From Platynereis dumerilii (Eukaryota > Annelida > Polychaeta > Phyllodocida > Nereididae), in the NCBI GenBank assembly GCA_026936325.1, contig JAPTHN010000009.1, forward strand, positions 2,136,501 to 2,200,500: 64,000 nucleotides of DNA, given 5' to 3'. Position 1 is the stretch's first letter. Each line of letters starts with the position of its first letter. Positions 54,901 to 64,000 of the stretch are shown here, one piece after another. A program made the translations under genes and the position numbers. Under the pieces are notes generated by a model. It had not been told where the DNA came from. It did no database searches and was given only the letters and a program-made list of their open reading frames with translations.

Positions 54901-57900
54901 GTGAATCTATGAGGCTCATCTTTTCATGAAGCCTACTAATAAATAAAAGCCTGAAAATCGATTGGCATTCTTCTATTTAGGCTCTGTATTCGTCAATATT
55001 TAGAGCACTTTGTAAATAATGAGAAAACATATGGGCGTTAATGTTAGTCTTTGTTGGATTATTTTATATTGATACAGAATTATTACCAAATTAGTGAACT
55101 TTGCTGCCATGGCAACCAGTGAACATGGGTACAAGGGCAAGGTTGAACCCTATGAAAAGGGCCTTCAAACACAACCACATTTGTGTACATAGCACAAATA
55201 CTGTTGCTACAAAAGCTAATGTTATTGAATAAAATCTTCAAAAAATGAAATTTTCCAAGGTTTTGCGCAGTGGTCAGCATGGTCATGTGACCCAGAAAGT
55301 CACATGGCCAATTAAATGTGCAATGTGGTTGTACAAGCCCAGTTTTTTAATATGAAGTCTGGCTGTGGAGTAAGTTATTAAAAAAATGAATTTTCCTGTT
55401 TTAAGTCAAACTTGTGTAATTTTGAACTTTGTCTCCATGGCAACCAGTTTCCATGGATACTTATATGCATTAAGTGTGCAATGAAGTCCTATAAAATAGG
55501 CTATCCAACAAGGCCACATTTTTGCATATTGTGCAATTGTTGCAGCTACCGCGGTAAAAAATGTTGTACGAAATGTTTTAAAAATGTTAATTTCTCAGGT
55601 CTGACCTTGAATTGTGGTCACCCTGGTCATGTGACCAAGAAGGTCACATGAGGAATAACATGCATAATTATGGTTGTACATGCCCGGATGGTTGAATGAT
55701 GTCTGGCTGAGGAGTAAGTCCCTAAAAAATGAATTTTCAAGTTTTAAAGTCAAATTTGTGTGATTTTGAACTTTGTTTCCATGGCAACCAGTTTCCATGG
55801 ATACTTAAACACATCACATGAGTAATGAAACCCTATAAAATGGGCTATCCAACAAGACCACATTTGCACATATTGCACAATTATTGTAGCTACAGTGGTA
55901 GAAAATGTTGTATGAAATCTTAATAAAACGTCAATTTCTCAGGTTTGACCTTGAATTGTGGTCACCTTGGTCATGTGACCCAGAAGGTCACATGACCAAT
56001 TATATGCCTAATTATGGTTGTGCAAGCCTGCTTGGTTGAATGAAGTCTGGCTGTCGAGTAAATCCCTAAAAATGAATTTTCCAATTTTCAAGTCAAATTT
56101 GTGTCATTTCGAACATTGTTGCCACGGCAACCAGTTTCCATGGATATGTATATAAATTTTGTGTGAGATTGAAGCTTATAACAAGGGCTATCCAACAAGA
56201 CCACAATTGTACATATTGCACAATTATTGTAGCTACAGTGGTAGAAAATGTTGTATGAAATCTTAATAAAATGTCAATTTCTGAGGTTTGACCTCAAATG
56301 GTGGTCAGTATGGTCATGTGACCCAAAAGGTCACATGACCAATAATATGCCTAATTATGGTTGTACATGCCTGCTTGGTTGAATAAAGTCTGGCTGTCGA
56401 GTAAATCCCTAAAAATGAATTTTCCAATTTTCAAGTCAAATTTGTGTCATTTCGAACTTTGTTGCCATGGCAACCAGTTTCCATGGATATGTATATTAAT
56501 TTTGTGTGAGATTGAAGCTTATAACAAGGGCTATTCAACAAGACCACATTTGTACATATTGCACAATTATTGTTGCTACAGTGGTCAGTGGCTCAACTAC
56601 CATGGGGGCTGGCTAGGGCTGCCCTACGGGCCCCCACCCCTCTAGGGAGGCCCCCACTCCCAAATTGGGGTAAAAAATTAAAAGAAAAAGTAATATTAAA
56701 TTCCATTGGGGGTCAATCATGGATGGATTAGCATTGTGTCTGCATCAATTTCTAAAAAACTGAAACGTCAAATATAAGACAACTAGGTAACCAAAAACTC
56801 TGAAGTGAGGCCTGGGGCCCTTTAAATTCTCTATTGTCGGCTTGATACAATTATAGAATATAATACATTATTGGTCCAAAAAATGTTGAATTCCTTTCGG
56901 GCCCCCCACAGACAAAAATATAAGCTTTCTTTCAAAAGAAGGGATGCATTAAACAAAAATTGGCTCAACTCCCTGAAAATGTTGGAATAGTTATGGGGCG
57001 ACATGAATGAGATATCAGTGTGGGCCCTTTAAATTAAGTCTATAAGTCAGGAAGGCAGAATTACATATTTGAAAAATGTTGGATTAGTTCGGGAGCCAAC
57101 AGAATCTTTCACCATGAATGAGGTATTAGTTGGAGCTCTTCAAAGTAAGTCCAAAAGTGATTGAGGCAGGCAGAATTATGTGTCTGAAAAATGTTGGAAC
57201 GATTCGGGGCCCCTCTGTGTCTTTCAGCATGAATGAGGTATCAGTGGAGGCCCTTTAAAGTTAGTCTGAAAGTGAGGCCGGCAGAATTATGCATCTAAAA
57301 ATATAATATTGGAGTAGTTCAGGAGGATCCGGAGTCTTTCAGCATAAATGAGGTGCGACAAATTCAGGTAGGCAAAATTAGTATCTCAGAAAAATGTATT
57401 TCAGGGGCCCAAGAAGTTTGTGAAATGAATGAGGCAATATATAAATTATCAGTCTATGTTAATTTGGTCTGTTACTGCTTTGTAAGCTGTTATTACATGA
57501 ATAAAATTTGAAGCGTGGCCTTGATCAGACATACATTAATACATCAGAAAAACTTTGGAATAGTTCAAGGGGCCCTTGGAGTCTTGGGACATAATGAATA
57601 AGCCATTGGCGTATCAGTCTTGATGTCGATTTGGCTCGACTAATAACTATTTCTAAGGTATTTCAGTGATGCTGGACATTATTGTGTGGTTATGGGCTGG
57701 GATGTTTAGTGTATAGATGGTGGGGAATTTATTAGGATGAAATGTTTTATGATATTAGTATAGGCTTGCAGGAGGTTGAAAAAACCAGCCGTTTAAGTAT
57801 GTCAAATTGTCAATGAAACAAGATAATGTGGTAGTGTTTAGACGATATCTATATTTATTTATGTTGTGTACATCTGACTGCTGTGTAAGGCCCCTCAATG

Positions 57901-58566
57901 GTGGACTAAAGCAACTTGAGATTGATAACATATTAATTTGTACTAATAATGTAATATTAAAGGACAACTCCACCCAAAATGACATATTTGATCAATTTTT
58001 TTCTTGTGAAAGTATAGGGTGCTGCAAGTACGTCCTACCAATGCTTAAAAAATTGGTTTTAACCTGAAATTAGGAAAAATATGTGAAATTGGGTTTTTAG
58101 CAAAATTTTGTGGGTCTTCAGCATGTTCAGTCAGCTGATGAGTGACGTAGGGTAGGGTGGCCTCCCCCTCTCCTCCAATTAATTGAACAAATTTGAGGTG
58201 TGGACTCCTTCTATTTTGTCCAACTAATATGCCTGTGACAAACTGTCAATGAATTAAGAAACTAATATAATACTATCTGTGAAATGTGGGAGTTTGCTAC
58301 ACATGGGATGAAGCTCTTGTTTGTGCAAATGACAATAACTGCTAAAAAAACAGAATAAAACAATTTACAACTTACAATCATCATTCAGCCATGCAATGAA
58401 ATCTGATTGGTTGATTTTCTCAAGGTTGAGAGAGTAAGCAGTGACTGATTTGGACCACAATTTGCAAGACCAGATCGCAAAATGTACAATTAGGGCCTTA
58501 TTAAATGTATAATGATGAAGCAACAGTGCAACACCCCATGCAGTTTTCAAGTAAAATACACCACAT

Positions 58567-58567
58567 A

Positions 58568-58631
<64 letters not shown>
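58567..58631. repeat. (ATCT)n microsatellite
   Basis: About 16 perfect tetranucleotide copies inside the hAT element. Confidence 0.97.
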
Positions 58632-59778
58632 CAGTCTGTCTGTTAGGCCAGTAAAAAGGAAGGGTGGGGTTAACAGTAGTTATGTCCATCTATGTGGTAC
58701 TCTGGTAGTTCAATTATATTTCAGTAACAAAATCAGGCTACAGTAGCCTGCTTCAGTTGCGAGTGTGAGCTCGCTCGCCTGCTTGAATGGCGGACGGTGT
58801 TCAGTCAGTAACAAAATGCGATCTGGACTTGTCAGACATGGAGCTGATTAATCACTGTTACAGTAGACAAACTTCGAGTGTTTACATGCAATACACTTCT
58901 GGGCTGTTACTGACATCACAGCCCTATCCCTGCCATGTTAAGTGACCATAACTTTGATACCTCATAAACGTGTGACTGACTCATAGCCCAAACATACCAT
59001 GTTGTGTGATAGGTGTCATAGCATTCACCAGTGACCTCACTCCTGTCTCTCTGAGTAATAGGCCTGCAATCAACAGAGCTTGACCACTGTCAATGCTACT
59101 GATCCCCAGCTGATCTTGGCGTCTGCTGCTCCTGGCCATCCTGACCACAAGTGCTTCATTTTAGCGAAGTTATAACAAACAGATTAATCTTCCTCTTGTG
59201 TGACAAACAGAATTCACAGTTTGAGATATTCAAAGCGATTGTATCTATGTTTGAATGTTTAATTGTTGTCTGTTTGTTGTTCCAAATATTTCTTTGAGGA
59301 AAAACACAAACAATTATCTAAATTATAGATATTTCAGGCCAGAAAAAGCTGTGAAGGATTAGAATACTTCAGAATTTTATTGAACTTGTTGGCGGGGCAA
59401 GTGTAAACGAGCTATGCAATGGAGGGATGCCCTGGCTTTCTTGTGTAACTCCCTTGTTCATCAAACAGGTTGCTACATTTTATATACACAAAAACCCTGC
59501 TTAGACACAAGCATGCATATAATTCCGTCGCACTTCTGCCATGATTTATAACTCACTATCGCAATTCAGATGGATAAGCTTTCATGTTGACTGACTGTGT
59601 CAACACCACATCTTTCATGAAGAGAGCAATGATTATTGTCAAATGGGTCAGATTTATGACTCAGTGACTGCACCTCATATGACAACTGTTCTACTGCCCA
59701 TTCACTTAGCATTGCTCTGATACACATCACTGAGCCAGATGTTGGTCACTGCTGCATCTATACATGTCATTAGAAGTC

Positions 59779-59994
59779 CTATGAGTCAGTGAAAAAGCCA
59801 CCACTTTCAATGGTAAAGATTGAAGCAACAGCTTTAGTGACCTCATTGATACTCTGAAACCAGTCACTTGTAAGCACTCGAAGTTTGTCTACTGTAAGTG
59901 GAATCTGTAGGACCAGCCCATCAAATGATTGACAGTAATGTTGCTGTAACTCCTCTGAAATTTTTTGCACAGTTTCAGTTTGTCTCAAATTCAT
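59779..59994 (-). CDS. Hypothetical 71-codon frame inside the hAT element
   Basis: A Met-initiated frame with balanced composition (MNLRQTETVQKISEELQQHY at the start), unlike the AT-driven frames around it, ending in a TAG stop. It is not recognisable as hAT transposase or any family I know. It may be a captured host exon or chance. Its segment TTACAGTAGACAAACTTCGA also occurs inverted at about 58858 in the same element. Confidence 0.2.
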   Translation of the reverse strand: MNLRQTETVQKISEELQQHYCQSFDGLVLQIPLTVDKLRVLTSDWFQSINEVTKAVASIFTIESGGFFTDS

Positions 59995-61394
59995 TTGTCA
60001 CCTTTATATTGGTTTGATTGTTTAAAGGTGTCATTTCTATAATATTTCACAGCTATGTGGCCTATGTCTATCCTTTTCAAAGGTTTTGATAAGTCACATG
60101 TATTTGTTTATTAAAAACCCAGTCTCATGTCATTGAAGCACTTGCCTGCCAAGAGAGGTCGCTTTTTACTGTGCCAAAATTATTGCCAAAATCTAAAACT
60201 TAAAGTTTGTTTTTAATGAGTTTCTTTTGAAATGAATTTCAAAGGACCACCCCAGGGATTCTCTAAATATAATGCTTGAAACTTTCAACTGATAAAAAAA
60301 GTGCAGTAGAGTGGCCCTTTAAATTGGCATAATACACTGTGTCTGAGTCTGACTGAGTCTTGTGTGATTTTCCAAGTGTGGGCATACTAGTGAATTCTGG
60401 GGGCTTTAATTGAGAGCTATTGAGTACATACATATAAACTTCTCAATCTACCCTGGTACATAATTTCACATAAATCAGACAGGCAATAGCCAATGATATA
60501 TTTAGCTGAAACAAGAATGTAAGATTTGTCCAATAAACCAACATGAATTTTCAACCGATGATCAGCCCTACTAAATGACGTCCGATAGCGTGGGTAGGGG
60601 CCCCCAGCCTTCCTGATCCTACGGGCCCCACAACCTCTAGTTGAGCCCCTGACAGTGGTAAAAAATGTTGTATGAAATCTTAATAAAATGTCAATTTCTC
60701 AGGTTTGACCTTGAATTGTGGTCAGTATGGTCATGTTGCCCCAGAAGGTCACATGACCAATAATATGCCTAATTATGGTTGTACATGCCTGCTTGGTTGA
60801 ATAAAGTCTGGCTGTCGAGTAAATGCCTCAAAATGAATTTTCCAATTTTCAAGTCAAATTTGTGTCATTTCGAACTTTGTTGCCATGGCAACCAGTTTCC
60901 ATGGATATGTATATAAATTTTGTGTGAGATTGAAGCTTATAACAAGGGCTTTCCAGTGAGACTAAATTTATCCACATACTGGCATTATTGTAGCTACAGC
61001 GGTTAAAAATACTGTATGAACTCTTGAAAAAATGCTTATTTCTGAGGTTTGACCTCAAATGGTGGTCAGTATGGTCATGTGACCAAAAAGGTCACATGAC
61101 CATCAAAATTAGTAATTGAGATAGTACATGCCAGGTTGGCTTGATGGAGTCTAACTTTGGACTAAATCCCTAAAAAATGCATTTTACTAGTGCAATGATG
61201 AGTGTAAAAATATTATGACTTGGTTGCCATGGTAACCGATTTGTGAAAAATTGCACCACTTTTCTTAACTGCATCCCCAAGTTCCATAATCTAGGGAATC
61301 TCGCGATTCCAACGATGTATAGATTGTCCATCCCTCTTTCGGGGTGAGCCAAATCCTTAAATAAAGCACTTTTGAGCTCTTGGCTCCCAGACTA

Positions 61395-64000
61395 CTAGGT
61401 ACAATGTAGCTACGTTCACAGGCTCAGGAGATGAGAAGGTTCCTTGCTTGATTACAAATTCTGTTGGTTCTGAGTTCATTCTCTGAGAGCTTTCATCGTA
61501 GGACCGCTCTTAAAAATTGATGAATTTTCCCTCAGACATCTTTTTCATGAAGTGTTTTGTGATCGAAAGAAAGGATGTTTTTCAAGCTCAACTCAATAGT
61601 CTTTTTTTAGAATTGCCTAAATTTTGGACACAACATGGCTTGAAAAAGTAGGGTATTCAGACATGTCATTGCCTTGGACTTTCTAAATCTCACTGGAAAT
61701 TTTTTCTGAGCTATGATGAAAATTAATTCGTAGTATGATGCACAAAATCATCAGGGACCCAGACGCAGAATAATTAATGTTTGTATGACTTTGTAATGTA
61801 GAACATCACTTTTGATGCAATAAATCAATTCAGTGCAAAATTTGGGGAAAATAAGAGTGAAATATGAAAGTAATGTATAAAAATTTCACAAAAATACATA
61901 TTGAAAATAAACGAATATAATGTAGAACACTGGTCTGGTGATGCAGCAATGGCCTGATCACTGAACATCAGTTTGAAACATTTTGTGGCATATTTTGCAA
62001 ATTGCCTTGACTTTTTGTCGACCGTCAACTTTGTTAAATGCTTGTAAGTAGGCAATGAGTTTGATTTGCACAATTGTTTAAACGATAATCTACAGCTCTT
62101 CTCAACTTGCTGTATCATTTTGTTGGACTCCCTTACTGGCAGTTATAGTTCTCTGTAACAGTTTGAAACCTCGGCGAACCCTCAGTATTCCAATCATGTT
62201 CTGGTAGTTACCGTTGGAAGTTTCAATATTCCTGGGCCAGTCACACAGTCACACTGGTTTTGAGGTCATGATTGGCAGCTTATAGCAATGAATTTAGCAT
62301 GATTTGTGTATCCTAGATTTTGATTATTTTTCTATAGTTTTGTTGCTACTTGCTCTAAATGGGTGACAATTACTGTTGATATAGATTTATTTGTTTTTGT
62401 CCCTCTAGGCTCTAGGTCTATTGTAATGATACTCACTCTATTAAGGTGCAGGGCTGTAGTTATCTTGGCATGAGACTAGTTTTGACTTGTGAAGAATTCT
62501 ATTGTTAACATGGTTTTAAGAGAGTCTAAACTTCTTCAATTAACAATGATTAAAGATTTCTTATTGAACATTAACTGGAAACCCCCGGTCGCACAATTAA
62601 GCCAAATTGTCATTTTTAGTTATGTCTTTTGGTTGTCCGACTTCTTCAACGATATGTTATCGGCCTATATAACGAGCACTGAGTAACGATTATTTGTCAA
62701 AATTAATATCTGAATTTTCCATTTATAATAATGCAATAAAAGTTTTATTTTAGGAAAGTTTTGCACTGTCTGTCAGTAAATTTATTTAGATTCAATAGGT
62801 TACAGAATGCAATAGTGTGGGAACAATGGATTCTGTAAGCCACAAAAAGCCTGAGTAGGCCAGATTTTGTCTCCGCTTCCGATTAAATTTCAATAAAAAA
62901 GGGCCAGCAAATGGTAATGTACTGTGTAGGTTTCAAATTATGACAATGTGAATTCTTTAGAATTAATCTTCCAGTTGCGATATGATTTCAATTTTCATAT
63001 AAACCATTTATAGTGGGTGGGTTAGTTGGGCATTTCCAAGAAATAGGAGTATTTTTGCATGTCATCTGATTTCTATTTAATTGTAATTTGATGCCCCATT
63101 TTCAAATGTGACAAATGTCATATATTTATATATATATATATGTGAGAGTGAAAATAAAATGCTATGTCAAATTTTTCAATAGGCTTTTGTCACAATGTCT
63201 GCAAATCTGTGAAATTATGAAAGCACGTATTTTGGGATTTCTAAAATCGTTTACTCTCCAAAGTTTTCCTAAAAACTGCATTATCCTGTCTTCAGATGTT
63301 AGCTTATTCCATCCTCTATCATTTTACACATGGTCCTTTTCTTTCCTTATGATTAATGAATGAATTTATAAGAATTGTGATTGTTTAATTAGATTATAAT
63401 GGAATGAATGATTTAATATTGTTATAATTCTTGTGTGCTTTTGTTTAAAATTGAGATGTTTGATGTTGTAGTTGGCAAAGCAATTAAAATTCCATTATCT
63501 TTTAAAACTTCATTGTCAAGAATTGTGTCTACATGACAAAGCTTGAATCTTGTGAATCTTCATTAAAATGTGATTAATATTTATTTATTTAAAATTGAGG
63601 TAGTGTTAAATAAAACAAGTTCTTTCTGAAAATTGAAGATGACGAAGAATATAAAATGTTTAATAGCATTTTGTAATTGAATTACAAGGATACAATGTAG
63701 ACGTTATTTCAGCTTAGTGAATAAGATTGTTAGGACTCTAAGGAGAATAGTCTTGATGATGAAACAAATAGGAAGGATGGATAGAGAAGTCCAGAGCTAT
63801 AGATAGATAAGATAGATCAATTAGATAGAGTACGATAGATAAGTACTGTCATGCTAGTAGATACAGATAGACCAAAATGAACTTAAAAATAGATAATGAA
63901 GTACTAATCCAGATATCAGACATATATTTAAATTTAGTCGACAAAACAACAATAAATGACAGTATTTATATAAACTGATAAATGGATAAATTAAATTTTT
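61395..64000. other. Unassigned AT-rich sequence
   Basis: No exon, element end or RNA gene supported. A 97-codon minus frame (61825-62118) has no known motif. A (TA)n tract lies at about 63118-63141 and imperfect GATA repeats at about 63779-63890. Confidence 0.5.

Larger units (their letters stand above)
56586..60651. mobile_element. 4,066-bp non-autonomous hAT element
   Basis: The ends are CAGTGGCTCAACTA and, inverted, CAGGGGCTCAACTA (13 of 14 match). An exact 8-bp duplication ACAGTGGT flanks it (56578-56585 and 60652-60659), diagnostic of hAT-type integration. It interrupts a right-arm unit of the foldback element, so it is younger than that array. No hAT transposase (BED finger or C-terminal dimerisation region) is visible. 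Inside are degenerate units of about 100 bp rich in GGGGCCC and GAATGAGGTATCAGT (about 56870-57620), an (ATCT)n tract, a possible short frame at 59779-59994, and AAAGGACAACTCC/AAAGGGCCACTC words (57959, 60242, 60320) resembling ends of other small MITEs. Confidence 0.92.
55081..61260 (-). repeat. Right-arm tandem array, unit about 343 bp (inverted)
   Basis: The anchor GGTCATGTGACC (or a close variant) lies at 55281, 55625, 55969, 56312, 60729 and 61072. The 56312-60729 interval falls to 343 bp once the hAT insertion and its 8-bp duplication are subtracted. Exact GTTGCCATGGCAAC occurs at 56461 and 60879, with near matches in the other units. The frame at 60849-61058 mirrors one in the left arm (50869-51057) and is not a gene. 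Confidence 0.92.
50543..61394. mobile_element. Giant foldback-type element with tandem-repeat arms
   Basis: A 10.85-kb structure. The ends are TAGTCTGGGAGCCAAG and its inverse. The left arm (to about 52450) is five head-to-tail units of about 343 bp. The right arm (about 55080-61394) carries the same units inverted, with a 4,066-bp hAT element inserted. The outermost units match at roughly 95% or better, including the CACCCCGAAAGAGGGATGGA block near each tip. Without the insertion the element is about 6.8 kb. No transposase was found. Long tandem-repeat inverted arms are known in foldback elements such as Drosophila FB and sea urchin TU; whether this belongs with either is inference. The flanks share at most CTA or TA, so the duplication and exact tips are uncertain. 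Confidence 0.8.

Noticed and set aside
59779-59994. hAT transposase fragment
   Set aside because: Located inside a hAT element, but the peptide lacks any recognisable BED, catalytic or dimerisation motif. Listed only as a hypothetical frame.
61825-62118. 97-codon minus-strand frame
   Set aside because: No known motif, no splice context, and the C-terminal half is Phe/Ile/Tyr-rich as expected from AT-rich DNA.

Overview
This is a eukaryotic, animal-type window: low GC, split genes with GT-AG introns, long non-coding stretches, and many small DNA transposons, tRNA-derived SINEs, minisatellites and tetranucleotide tracts. The repeat content and the frequent TAGGCCTA-type words suggest a marine invertebrate, probably a deuterostome such as an echinoderm or hemichordate. 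That assignment is inference; the sequence does not name the species.

One host protein gene can be built with confidence. It is a five-exon FAM8A1 orthologue (RDD-domain ER membrane protein, an HRD1/ERAD cofactor in vertebrates) on the + strand, coding span 11999-16711, 355 residues, with every intron GT-AG and in phase. Its presumed promoter side carries two perfect CRE/ATF palindromes. Introns 1, 3 and 4 hold at least six miniature transposons. No other complete gene is visible. A TATA box plus a probable untranslated first exon with a good donor (about 19659-19922) may start a second + strand gene whose coding exons lie outside the window. Weaker exon candidates lie at 2770-2847, 37231-37443, 43803-43897 and 47930-48930.

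Layout: 1-2.8 kb, unassigned sequence, a minisatellite and a small CpG-rich segment. 3.5-9.1 kb, a 2.3-kb TIR element, a 513-bp MITE and a 1.4-kb GGGGTAAGTTGTGCC element with another MITE nested in it. 9.2-11.6 kb, SINE and MITE pieces. 11-17.4 kb, FAM8A1. 18-33 kb, MITEs with readable target-site duplications and two SINEs. 33.8-35.0 kb, a young Penelope-like retroelement with identical inverted ends, hammerhead-like motifs and a 12-bp target duplication. 35-50 kb, mostly unassigned, with nuclear-receptor-type motif groups and short repeats. 50.5-61.4 kb, a 10.85-kb foldback-type element whose arms are tandem units of about 343 bp, with a 1.6-kb minisatellite near its centre and a 4,066-bp hAT element inserted in the right arm. 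61.4-64 kb, unassigned AT-rich sequence.

The strongest evidence for mobile elements is paired termini plus exact duplicated flanks, read directly. Regulatory calls are motif-level only.
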